Positions 7,425 through 14,113 of a stretch of 15,988 nucleotides of DNA are shown here, piece by piece (position 1 is the first letter of the stretch; every line of letters starts with the position of its first letter). The DNA comes from JAQBFJ01 sp032123435. Its GTDB lineage: Bacteria > Verrucomicrobiota > Kiritimatiellia > UBA8416 > JAQBFJ01. The position numbers were made by a program, and so were the translations under genes. The DNA lies in the NCBI GenBank assembly GCA_032123435.1, contig JAQBFJ010000266.1:1-15988 (forward strand), in the 5' to 3' direction. The notes under the pieces are model-generated. The model was not told the DNA's origin and ran no database searches. It saw only the letters and a program-made list of their open reading frames with translations.

Positions 7425-8966
7425 TTACTCTTCATCAAGGATCTCAATCCGTAGCTGGCCTATTATTTTCAATAGTTTCACTTGATTTGTCATTTCGCCC
7501 TGCACAAGCGATATATGAGTTGCATCAACCCCAGCCTGTCCCCATGTCGGCGTCGGGTCTACTTCCCACCAGCGTCCCACGTAAACGGATGGCCACGCGT
7601 GGTAATAAAATGCATTATTATGATATGCCAGTCCGACATTAATATCAGCGGGCAATCCGGCCGCGCGGGCAAGCGCGACAAATAGATATGTGCACTCATT
7701 ACAATCGCCCTGCATAGTATGCAAAACATCCAACGCTGAAGGCAGACTGATCGTCATTTGGGGTTTAACGTTATTATAGACCCAATCCAGTATTGCTGTC
7801 GCCTTGCTGATGGGATCATTTCGGTCGGCGATAATTTGCCTTGCGCGTGCCACGATTTCAGGGTGGTCCGACTGAACGGCGGTTGAAGGTGCAAGGAATG
7901 CCGACATATCCACGGCGGCTCCATCATCGGCATTAACGGGTGTTAACGGCATTCTATCAGCCATAACAGTCAACTCGACAACCTCCTCCTTTCCGGCGAT
8001 GGAATTCACCATTTGGCGATGAGACTGCAATTCTGATTTGACGAAAGGAACGCCATGCAGTCTGAGTTTCAATTTATCGGCACCGCGCGGGCTTCTTATT
8101 CTTCCCTCGCATTTGACTGCCATTTCGGCAAGAATATCTTCCGAATCTCCGCCAAACCTGGCAGACGCAATAGCCTCTTCAGGTGTACATTTTTCCATGG
8201 TCCAGCCAAAAGGAGTCTCCTGACGTAAGACAACACCATTATCGTCAATCCATGACATAATGCGCATTCCGGCATATTCGCTGGACAGCACGGTGACAGA
8301 ATGTTCTCTGTCTGCTACAACCAACGTTTCTTTCCGCAAAGCCTCTATTACAACAACAGTTGTTGATAACGTTGTCGGGTCCAGTGTTTTAATCGTCATC
8401 TTCTGACCAGGCTTCAACTTCTTCATCGCCATTTCCGTCATTGGAGAATAAAGGACAACATCAGCAGGAATATTAATAGTTGTTTTCTGCGTGGTGTTTG
8501 CTGTTGCAATTACCACGTCGAATTTATCACCTTCTGATCGTTCGGCCTGCAGACGCATTGTATAGCCGCGAGAGGATAAGTTGAACATAAAATCCTGCAG
8601 TTCATACATCAAATCAAGTCTTGCCGATGTTGTAACATGCACATTCTGCTCATCACCCATCATATTAAGCGCCATGTTAACCTGATTGTTAATCAAGTAT
8701 CTATGCATCGGGTCGGTTTCATCCATTTCCATGCTGGTATAGCTGTAACCAATGGGAAGATCATTAAACATGATCTTCATCCAGGAATCCATTATCATTA
8801 CATCATTACCAAGCAGACTGCGGTAACCACTGATCGAATTTGTAAAGTACTCAGGGAAAGCCTCGTAGCGAATCAGCCATGCCGTTATGCAAAGCCAAAC
8901 TGTAACAATCAGAACCTTGACATACCGCAGGCATCTTGAAGATTTGTGTTGAACATTACTTTCCAT
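7425..8966 (-). CDS. Membrane-anchored transglutaminase-like protein
   Basis: This 513-residue protein has one N-terminal membrane helix at about residues 16-33 (KVLIVTVWLCITAWLI) and a long extracytoplasmic part. Residues 60-345 are beta-rich and unassigned. Residues about 365-490 form a transglutaminase-like papain-fold core. Nucleophile C422 lies in GDCNECTYLF, followed by the family helix ALARAAGLPAD. H456 is in YYHAWPSVYV and D470 is in WWEVDPT, so the catalytic triad is complete. Such domains act as proteases, amidases or cross-linkers at the cell envelope; the true reaction is unknown. It is the first gene of a set with an ABC ATPase and permease, suggesting that the exporter and this enzyme handle the same exported product or the same envelope process. 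A TATAAT box lies just upstream. Confidence 0.88.
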   Translation of the reverse strand: MESNVQHKSSRCLRYVKVLIVTVWLCITAWLIRYEAFPEYFTNSISGYRSLLGNDVMIMDSWMKIMFNDLPIGYSYTSMEMDETDPMHRYLINNQVNMALNMMGDEQNVHVTTSARLDLMYELQDFMFNLSSRGYTMRLQAERSEGDKFDVVIATANTTQKTTINIPADVVLYSPMTEMAMKKLKPGQKMTIKTLDPTTLSTTVVVIEALRKETLVVADREHSVTVLSSEYAGMRIMSWIDDNGVVLRQETPFGWTMEKCTPEEAIASARFGGDSEDILAEMAVKCEGRIRSPRGADKLKLRLHGVPFVKSELQSHRQMVNSIAGKEEVVELTVMADRMPLTPVNADDGAAVDMSAFLAPSTAVQSDHPEIVARARQIIADRNDPISKATAILDWVYNNVKPQMTISLPSALDVLHTMQGDCNECTYLFVALARAAGLPADINVGLAYHNNAFYYHAWPSVYVGRWWEVDPTPTWGQAGVDATHISLVQGEMTNQVKLLKIIGQLRIEILDEE

Positions 8967-9011
8967 ATAGAAGGCAGTATACTGACGATCATTAAAGATT
9001 AAAAGCTCAAG

Positions 9012-9017
9012 ATTATA
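9012..9017 (-). promoter_or_regulatory. Candidate -10 box for the transglutaminase-ABC operon
   Basis: Read on the minus strand this is a perfect TATAAT, 45 bases before the start codon at 8966 and just beyond the stop of the upstream flavoprotein gene. The -35 position reads only GATAAG at 9035-9040, a poor match, so an extended or activator-dependent promoter would be needed. The region is AT-rich, which raises the chance of coincidence. Confidence 0.4.
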
Positions 9018-9025
9018 TCAAATAC

Positions 9026-10264
9026 TTATATCGCCTTATCAGCCTTCAGGCCCGCTAGTCGGCCGGAAGCCAGGGCCCAGGTCAGATTGTAACCGCCGCA
9101 AATGCCGTCTAGATCGTCCATTTCTCCAATGCAGAATAAGCCCGGTACGCGCCGACAGGCAAGCGTCGCGGGATCCAGTTCCTCCAGCGCTACCCCGCCG
9201 CGGGTGACCATCGCACTGTCCCACCCTTCCGTACCGACAACTGTCATCGGCATGGCGGACAAAAAACGCGCCAGACGCAGTGCCTCATCCTTACGCAGAC
9301 GCGCGCATGTCGTTTCGCCTATTTCAGTTACCGCACAAAATGTCTGCGCCATTCGTTTCGTGAACAATGCTGCCAACTTGCTGACAACCTTCTTTGCCCC
9401 GGCTGCCCGTCGCCACTCGTCAAAATCTGCCAACCAATCAGCTTCGGTTCGTTCGGCGTCAACCGACATACTTAAGGCTACCGACGACTCGCCCTGTTTC
9501 AGCCGCCACGCAATTTCACCGGAAACAGCCAGTGCAGATGGCCCGCTGAGACCACGATGCGTAAACAAAACCGGGCCACAGCAGATATCCCGATCTCCGC
9601 CCTTCTTCGCCAGTCGTACGCAGGCGTTTTCCAGAGCCGCCCCAGCTAATGTGGGCACCCATGATTCGGCCAGAACTAATCCAGCGAGCGCCGGCACTTG
9701 CGGCGTTACGGTCAGGCCTGCATTCGCGGCCAACTCAAAACCGGAACCGTCCGACCCTGATTCCGGATAGCTCCTGCCGCCTGTTGCCAGTATTACGCGT
9801 CGCGCCCTGAATTCGCCATGCGCAGTCACTACGCCCGCAATATGTCCGGATTCAAGCAGTAAACCTTCAACGCGACAACCGAACTGAAACACGGCACCGT
9901 TACTGCGGGCCTCGCCTTCCAGTGCGGCCAGAACATCGCGCGCCCGCTGGGATACGGGAAAGACGCATCCATCCGGCTCGACGCAGGTCGGAACACCACG
10001 TGCCAGCAGAAACGCGCGAATATCCGCAGGACTCCAGCCTGACAACGCCTGGCGCATGAAACGACCATGGCGCCCAAAAGCCTGCATGACCCCATCCGCG
10101 TCAGTCTCATGCGTGACGTTGCACCGGCCGCCGCCGGTGACCAGCAGTTTCCTGCCAGGTTGATCCATCCTGTCCAAAACCAGAATCTTCCCGTGACAGG
10201 CGCCAGCCGCAGCCAAACCGGCTGGACCTGCGCCAACAATAATCGTATCCCAATTTACATCCAT
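9026..10264 (-). CDS. BaiN/YhiN (HI0933-like) family FAD-binding flavoprotein
   Basis: This 412-residue protein has the usual length for the family of predicted NAD(P)/FAD oxidoreductases that includes BaiN and YhiN. The dinucleotide fold begins at once: IIVGAGPAGLAAA with GAGPAG at 11-16. The family signatures follow: PGRKLLVTGGGRCNVTH (37-52), ILATGGRSYPESGSDGSGFELA in the middle, a conserved FTHRGLSGPSAL segment, and the C-terminal FAD site ending in GGYNLTWALASGRLAG. The physiological reaction of most members is unknown, so no gene symbol is given. The start ATG at 10264 has GAGG about 12 bases upstream and lies 14 bases after the stop of the PLD-type gene, so the two may be co-transcribed. 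By eye its GC content is clearly higher than that of both neighbours. Confidence 0.92.
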   Translation of the reverse strand: MDVNWDTIIVGAGPAGLAAAGACHGKILVLDRMDQPGRKLLVTGGGRCNVTHETDADGVMQAFGRHGRFMRQALSGWSPADIRAFLLARGVPTCVEPDGCVFPVSQRARDVLAALEGEARSNGAVFQFGCRVEGLLLESGHIAGVVTAHGEFRARRVILATGGRSYPESGSDGSGFELAANAGLTVTPQVPALAGLVLAESWVPTLAGAALENACVRLAKKGGDRDICCGPVLFTHRGLSGPSALAVSGEIAWRLKQGESSVALSMSVDAERTEADWLADFDEWRRAAGAKKVVSKLAALFTKRMAQTFCAVTEIGETTCARLRKDEALRLARFLSAMPMTVVGTEGWDSAMVTRGGVALEELDPATLACRRVPGLFCIGEMDDLDGICGGYNLTWALASGRLAGLKADKAI

Positions 10265-10278
10265 AGCATTCTAACGCC

Positions 10279-11688
10279 TCATTCCCCATTCAATGTGCCA
10301 GGGCTGGTGAGGATTTGCAGGGTTGTCTGGATAGTGCGACGGGAACTGCCCTTTTTCATTTTGCGCGTGAAGTTGTTGGCCTTTCGCACTGCGTCGTATC
10401 CGTACTTGCCGATGAGTTCAATGAAGGTCTGGATATCGTCTAGATCATTGGGGTCATCCAGTTGTTTAGATAGTTTGACTGCTTGTTTTACAACTTCTTC
10501 CCCGTGTCGAACCGCAAGGGCATCCAACCGGCTGTTTCGCTCGGCATCCGACATGAAAGGGTTCAGGCAGTATATACTGGCATTTCTGTCAGCGTGTTCG
10601 CCCGTACTTGAAATAACGCCTCTTTCTATCTCGATTATTTCATGCCTTTCAAGCTCCTGCAGTCCCAACGATATCGTGTACTCACTTATTCCATACAGCA
10701 CCGCCATGTCCTTCTGACTTCGGAACCAGTATGGCGCTCTACTGCTTCGTGCTGATTCGGAAAGACTGACGAGATACATATACTTGCCCCGTAACGTCAA
10801 TTTCTTCCACAAGCCGTCATCCCAATATTTGTAAGGCAGAATGAATGTGCCGCCTTTGTCTCTTGCGTTCAGCAGTGATACCTGTTTACTGTTTTGGTCG
10901 TAGGTAATGGCTTTGTACTTCTCAACCAACCTCAATCTGGGTCGGCGCACGTTCCCGCAATCAATAGTTTCTTCGAGGGCGGAAGTGTCAAATGCAACGA
11001 CATTGGTGCCGGTATCGTGTGACACGCGCAACAGGTATAGATACAGATTGAAAGAATGCTCAGCTCTGTCGGTGATCATTAGTGGAAGCACCCCACCCGC
11101 CCGCAGTAGATTGTGTGGTATTGGGATGCCTCGCATTTCAAGCGGCAGGACAGGAATATAATCCCTGAGCTTTATCATGTCGAATGTTCGGACCAATTCA
11201 GCGGCTAATTCGCCGGAATAAATAAGAACGCCTACTTCATGATTCTTTTCAACAGCTGCCCGTGACCAGTTAGCACTGCCGACAATACAGATATTGCTAT
11301 CAACAACAACGACCTTGCTGTGCATCAGTGATGCGCCTGTATCGAAACGCACATCAACGCCATTCCGCAGAAGTGTCTTACATGCATGATTATTGACCTC
11401 CAGCTTCGAGTCTTCAAGAACTACCCTGACCTTCACCCCTCTCCGCCTTGCCTGGACCAGGTCGCTGACAAGCGTTGTTATGGGATCATCAGCTTTCATA
11501 GGGTTCGCGATGATAAAGTACATTTGAATATCAATCGACGATTGGGCGTTTGTGAGGGCCTGCCGGACGGTCGTCATGTAGTTCATTGAAGTTAAAACTA
11601 TCGACTTCTGTGAATCAGCTCGGACAGACACCGCACCGCACAAAATGATAACTAGAAAGAGTTTTTTCATAATCGTCATAAGGGTCAC
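10279..11688 (-). CDS. Exported phospholipase D-type protein fused to a winged-helix domain
   Basis: This is a 469-residue protein. The first codon used here is a GTG; in-frame ATGs at 11679 and 11670 are alternatives. None has a strong ribosome binding site. Whichever start is used, a signal peptide follows (MKKLFLVIILCGAVSVRA-DS). Residues 30-180 are a PLD/Nuc-type module with one complete HKD motif: H123, K125, D130, then GSANWS at 137-142. Bacterial single-motif members dimerise and include nucleases. Residues about 290-358 look like a winged helix: KKLTLRGKYMYLVSL, then QKDMAVLYGISEYTISLGLQ as the helix-turn-helix and IIEIERG as the wing. This resembles plasmid replication-initiator type folds. 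The last 90 residues are helical and charged. A DNA-binding-like domain on an exported nuclease is unexpected. It follows an orphan antitoxin gene by 59 bases. The PLD call is firm; the winged helix is probable. Confidence 0.82.
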   Translation of the reverse strand: MTLMTIMKKLFLVIILCGAVSVRADSQKSIVLTSMNYMTTVRQALTNAQSSIDIQMYFIIANPMKADDPITTLVSDLVQARRRGVKVRVVLEDSKLEVNNHACKTLLRNGVDVRFDTGASLMHSKVVVVDSNICIVGSANWSRAAVEKNHEVGVLIYSGELAAELVRTFDMIKLRDYIPVLPLEMRGIPIPHNLLRAGGVLPLMITDRAEHSFNLYLYLLRVSHDTGTNVVAFDTSALEETIDCGNVRRPRLRLVEKYKAITYDQNSKQVSLLNARDKGGTFILPYKYWDDGLWKKLTLRGKYMYLVSLSESARSSRAPYWFRSQKDMAVLYGISEYTISLGLQELERHEIIEIERGVISSTGEHADRNASIYCLNPFMSDAERNSRLDALAVRHGEEVVKQAVKLSKQLDDPNDLDDIQTFIELIGKYGYDAVRKANNFTRKMKKGSSRRTIQTTLQILTSPGTLNGE

Positions 11689-11747
11689 ATCTCAAAAATA
11701 GCCAGCTGATCAATTTGGATTTAGGGACGAAGGCCGATGATTTCCAA
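11689..11747 (-). other. Gap after the antitoxin where a toxin gene would be expected
   Basis: In Phd/YefM or RelB type operons the toxin gene normally starts at or within a few bases of the antitoxin stop. Here the minus strand runs into stops within about ten codons in the frame that begins TTGGAAATCATC, and the PLD-type gene starts 59 bases on. No RelE, Doc or YoeB-like protein is present. The short TTGGAAATC start could be a remnant of a lost toxin, but this is speculation. Confidence 0.3.
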
Positions 11748-11954
11748 TCAATCTGATAGATACCCATCGGACTTCAGTTCCTTTACGACTTGATCATGAG
11801 GGATGGTGGGCTCATCAACACGTTCAGCGACAACTGCCAAATCGTCAAGATCCTCAAGAAGTCCGTTATACTCTTCAATAGGGAGAATTACAGCTGTCTG
11901 GTTCCCAGCCGAATCTGTAACAAATTCAGGATGAAGTTTTATTGCAGTTGTCAT
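11748..11954 (-). CDS. Phd/YefM-like antitoxin, apparently orphan
   Basis: This 68-residue acidic protein has an excellent ribosome binding site, GAGGTGAT, 5 bases before its ATG. It contains the pattern F.TD..GN.TAVILPIEEYNGLLEDLDDL (residues 11-39), typical of Phd/YefM-type antitoxins: a short N-terminal DNA-binding part followed by a toxin-binding acidic tail (AERVDEPTIPHDQVVKELKSDGY). Such proteins repress their own promoter and neutralise a toxin encoded directly downstream. No toxin is encoded here; the next gene is the exported PLD/winged-helix protein. It may be a solitary regulator, a protective antidote against a toxin elsewhere, or the relic of a broken pair. A near-consensus promoter lies just upstream. 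Confidence 0.8.
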   Translation of the reverse strand: MTTAIKLHPEFVTDSAGNQTAVILPIEEYNGLLEDLDDLAVVAERVDEPTIPHDQVVKELKSDGYLSD

Positions 11955-11980
11955 GTTATCACCTCACTCACGTTGCCGAT

Positions 11981-12009
11981 ATCATACAAGATACATTCGA
12001 AAAGATCAA
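11981..12009 (-). promoter_or_regulatory. Sigma-70 type promoter of the antitoxin gene
   Basis: Read on the minus strand, the -35 box TTGATC (12004-12009) is separated by exactly 17 bases from the -10 box TATGAT (11981-11986), which matches consensus in 5 of 6 positions. Transcription would start near 11974, giving a leader of about 20 bases before the GAGGTGAT site and the ATG at 11954. It could also drive the PLD-type gene and the flavoprotein downstream. Confidence 0.65.
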
Positions 12010-12200
12010 TTTCTTTTGTGACACAACAGTATTTATTCACACAAACTAAATTTTGAATGCACCATCCATTCAAGACGAGCCAGGTTTGGTGAAAGAAAGG
12101 CGTCAAATCAATATAAATCTTCAGGACTGAGGGACGAACCCATCAGGACACTGCAAAGGGTGACAGCCCTGTCTGTTACCCGGTGATGTCATGGTCAGTC
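12010..12200. other. Non-coding spacer left of the insertion sequence
   Basis: No gene is seen here. The clearest structure is an inverted repeat, GGGTGACAG (12158-12166) with CTGTTACCC (12173-12181), giving a 9-bp stem with one G-T pair and a 6-base loop. It has no T run on the plus strand, so it is not a standard terminator. The 10-mer GGACTGAGGG (12124-12133) recurs in reverse at 14977-14986, which may be chance. Confidence 0.4.
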
Positions 12201-12228
12201 CCGAATGGCGCTAACTTAAGCATGTTTT
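12201..12228 (+). repeat. Left terminal inverted repeat of the IS
   Basis: Core GAATGGCGCTAACTTAAGCA begins at 12203 and continues to TGTTTT at 12228. It pairs with the right end at 13741-13768, with mismatches only at positions 2 and 10 of the repeat. Confidence 0.9.
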
Positions 12229-12254
12229 GCATGAAGAAAAACCCTGATAATAAT
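12227..12254 (+). promoter_or_regulatory. Possible weak transposase promoter
   Basis: TTGCAT (12227-12232) and AATAAT (12249-12254, 5 of 6 to consensus) are 16 bases apart and precede the transposase ATG. The -35 box overlaps the inner edge of the left inverted repeat, as in many insertion sequences. The -35 match is poor. Confidence 0.3.
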
Positions 12255-12263
12255 GGGTATTAA

Positions 12264-12276
12264 TGCCATAATGGCA
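12264..12276. promoter_or_regulatory. Perfect palindrome just before the transposase start
   Basis: TGCCAT-A-ATGGCA is a perfect 13-base palindrome ending one base before the ATG at 12278, in the place where a ribosome binding site would be. No good Shine-Dalgarno sequence is visible. It could limit translation or act as an operator, both plausible for an IS that keeps transposase levels low. Confidence 0.35.
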
Positions 12277-12277
12277 C

Positions 12278-13753
12278 ATGCAAAATACAACACAATTACT
12301 ACCAGGGTTTCATCTAAAAACATTACGCCGAAAGCCACGTTCAACGCAACAAAAACTCGCAGATGAATTACGGCATCTGAGACAGAAAAACTTTGCCCAG
12401 CTAGGCGAAGCCTTCGACGGGTTTATACCGGAGAAGCTTTTAGCACCGGCATCATCAGGTGCTCACAGTCGCCGTCGATTATTCAGTAAAAGCAATACTT
12501 TCTGGGCTTTTCTCTCACAAGTACTCAGCGATGATGGTAGTTGTCAGGGAGTTGTTCAAAAACTCAAAGCCTATGCAGCTCTTAGGTGCCGCCTTGATAT
12601 GCCTTCATCCGCAACAGCCGCCTACTGTAAAGCCAGAGGGAAATTAACCGAAGATGATGTGCTTGAGATATATGCCCCTGTAATTACTTCAATGGAAGAG
12701 CTTGGCTCTACCGACAACTGGCATGGACATCGAGTTGTTGTTACAGACAGCACGGGCGTATCAATGCCTGATACAGAATCTAATCAAGCGCAGTGGCCTC
12801 AGCAACGCCACCAAAAGCCGGGGTGCGGTTTTCCTTCAGCGAGAATAACAGCATGCTTTTCGCTTCATACAGGAGCATTGCTTAGTCACAAAATCAGCGA
12901 TAAATATGTGAGCGAAATCGTTCGACTTCGTCAGCAGATAGATGCATTTAACAAAGGCGATATTCTCCTGGGAGACAAGGCATTTTGTGGCTATAGGGAT
13001 ATAGCCGAGCGCTTGGAGCGAGGCATAGACAGCGTTATAAGTCTATGCCGCAGAACTCCCATTAAAGATGCCGATTCAGAAAAAGTCCTGGGGACGGATG
13101 ACGTATTGATCCGGTGGCGCAGACCTGCAAAACTCCACGGCGTGAACGCTGAAGAACAAAGCAAGCTACCAGCCAGTTTACTGTTGCGCCAAACGAAGAT
13201 CACGATTGATCAACCTGGCTTTCGCTCTGAGTCCATTTACCTGATCAGCACCTTGCAGTATCCTGTAAAGTATCCTGCTGAAGATCTGCGAGATCTTTAC
13301 TTCCGCCGCTGGGATGTTGAGCTGTTTTTTCGTGACATCAAAACAACGATGGGTATGGATATCCTACGTTGCAAAAGTCCGGAGATGATCCGTAAAGAAA
13401 TCATGATGCACTTCATTGCCTACAACTGCGTGAGGCGCATTATGTATGAGGCCGCCGAAGAAGCTGATATGCCTGTCCGGCATGTCAGTTTCAAAACGTC
13501 ATTGCAGACTTTACGAAGCTGGGAGCCCAACTTAAATCAAACCAGACTCGGCCGCAAGGAACGCTTTCGTTTGATATCAATGTTGTTTGAAAGCATCACT
13601 CAATGCCCTTTGTTTCAGCGCCCCGGCAGAAGCGAACCAAGGGCCGTGAAAAGACGACCGAAAGGCTATCATTTACTCACCAAACCACAACACGAAATGG
13701 TCGTGCCCAGCCACAGAAATCGCAACTGGTTAAACAAAGGAAAACATGCTTAA
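12278..13753 (+). CDS. IS4-family transposase
   Basis: This 491-residue DDE transposase appears intact. The N-terminal part (about 20-150) carries the family DNA-binding region. The RNase H-like core has D157 in VVVTDSTGVSMPD, D233 in ILLGDKAFCGY and E348. The hallmark of the family, Y-(2)-R-(3)-E-(6)-K, is present as Y341, R344, E348 and K355 in YFRRWDVELFFRDIK. A beta-strand insertion lies between the second aspartate and the glutamate, as usual for IS4. The C-terminal tail is basic (KRRPKGYHLL; HRNRNWLNKGKHA) and runs into the right terminal repeat, where the TAA stop lies. There is no obvious ribosome binding site. No frameshift or missing catalytic residue is visible, so the element could be active. 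Confidence 0.97.
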   Translation: MQNTTQLLPGFHLKTLRRKPRSTQQKLADELRHLRQKNFAQLGEAFDGFIPEKLLAPASSGAHSRRRLFSKSNTFWAFLSQVLSDDGSCQGVVQKLKAYAALRCRLDMPSSATAAYCKARGKLTEDDVLEIYAPVITSMEELGSTDNWHGHRVVVTDSTGVSMPDTESNQAQWPQQRHQKPGCGFPSARITACFSLHTGALLSHKISDKYVSEIVRLRQQIDAFNKGDILLGDKAFCGYRDIAERLERGIDSVISLCRRTPIKDADSEKVLGTDDVLIRWRRPAKLHGVNAEEQSKLPASLLLRQTKITIDQPGFRSESIYLISTLQYPVKYPAEDLRDLYFRRWDVELFFRDIKTTMGMDILRCKSPEMIRKEIMMHFIAYNCVRRIMYEAAEEADMPVRHVSFKTSLQTLRSWEPNLNQTRLGRKERFRLISMLFESITQCPLFQRPGRSEPRAVKRRPKGYHLLTKPQHEMVVPSHRNRNWLNKGKHA

Positions 13754-13768
13754 GTTAGTGCCATTCAG
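13741..13768 (-). repeat. Right terminal inverted repeat of the IS
   Basis: Read on the minus strand it begins CTGAATGGCACTAACTTAAG and ends in GCATGTTTT, matching the left end at 26 of 28 positions. It contains the transposase stop codon. Confidence 0.9.
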
Positions 13769-13791
13769 GGCCCCCGAAATAGCAACGCATT

Positions 13792-13805
13792 GGGTCTGCC
13801 CTTAA
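13792..13805 (+). repeat. Direct repeat copy 1 (GGGTCTGCCCTTAA)
   Basis: A 14-base exact match to 13891-13904, with start points 99 bases apart, just right of the insertion sequence. Confidence 0.7.
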
Positions 13806-13890
13806 AATACGCATTACTATGTTCCTTTGATTTGTTACCTTCCCTCAACGTGGCCAGACGATTCATAGCCCTATCAACTTACCAGAGTTC

Positions 13891-13910
13891 GGGTCTGCCC
13901 TTAAGAATTA
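13891..13910 (+). repeat. Repeat copy 2, left member of an inverted pair
   Basis: GGGTCTGCCCTTAAGAATTA matches the reverse complement of 15886-15905 at 19 of 20 positions. The two copies enclose the zeta-like toxin, its small partner and the PAS gene. Confidence 0.75.
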
Positions 13911-14047
13911 CGTATTTAAGGACCTCCTCCTCAACCCGCTTATTTAACGTCAATTGCGATGAGAGATCGAAATAAATCCTTATGTTGCTATTTTGGGGGT
14001 TGGGCCTTCAGTCTCGCTGTCCCTTTGACCTGTTTGAAAACCATGCC

Positions 14048-14077
14048 TTGACAACATGAAATTGATGAGCTTATGCT
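14048..14077 (+). promoter_or_regulatory. Sigma-70 type promoter of the zeta-toxin operon
   Basis: A perfect -35 box TTGACA (14048-14053) is followed after 18 bases by TATGCT (14072-14077, 4 of 6). Transcription would start near 14084, about 30 bases before the toxin ATG at 14114. Confidence 0.55.
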
Positions 14078-14113
14078 TCTGTTTAACGTTTACAGAAGAA
14101 GAAAACAAGGCAC

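Larger units (their letters stand above)
12201..13768 (+). mobile_element. IS4-family insertion sequence, 1568 bp, apparently complete
   Basis: The element is bounded by 28-bp terminal inverted repeats (12201-12228 and 13741-13768) that agree at 26 of 28 positions, and encodes one full-length transposase. The transposase stop codon (13751-13753) lies inside the right repeat, an economical layout common in insertion sequences. IS4 elements usually leave 9-13 bp target duplications, but the bases flanking the two ends (ATGGTCAGTC on the left, GGCCCCCGAA on the right) are not repeats of each other. The insertion may therefore be old, or may have rearranged with another copy. It separates the antitoxin/PLD region from the zeta/PAS region. 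Confidence 0.9.
13769..14047. other. Repeat-bearing spacer between the IS and the zeta-toxin gene
   Basis: There is no intact gene in this stretch. It holds two direct copies of GGGTCTGCCCTTAA, at 13792-13805 and 13891-13904. The minus strand has a 42-codon open fragment (13882-14007, containing VEEEVLKYVILKGRPELW, stop at 13879-13881). It also has a 34-codon fragment ending FKGRPNALLFRGP. Both run through the repeat, so KGRP appears in each. They lack starts with ribosome binding sites and resemble decayed coding or dispersed-repeat DNA rather than live genes. Confidence 0.4.

Noticed and set aside
9102..9770. 222-codon plus-strand frame opposite the flavoprotein
   Set aside because: High GC opens spurious frames here. 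The minus-strand protein has full FAD-family motifs, while this frame is rich in S, P, R and A with no motif.
10067..10717. 216-codon plus-strand frame spanning the junction of the flavoprotein and PLD genes
   Set aside because: It spans two well-supported minus-strand genes and shows no domain.
13792..13904. Possible CRISPR array from the repeated GGGTCTGCCCTTAA
   Set aside because: There are only two direct copies, 14 bases long and 99 bases apart, with no regular spacers and no cas genes.
13790..13975. 61-codon plus-strand frame right of the IS
   Set aside because: It runs across both direct repeats, has no ribosome binding site and resembles no family.
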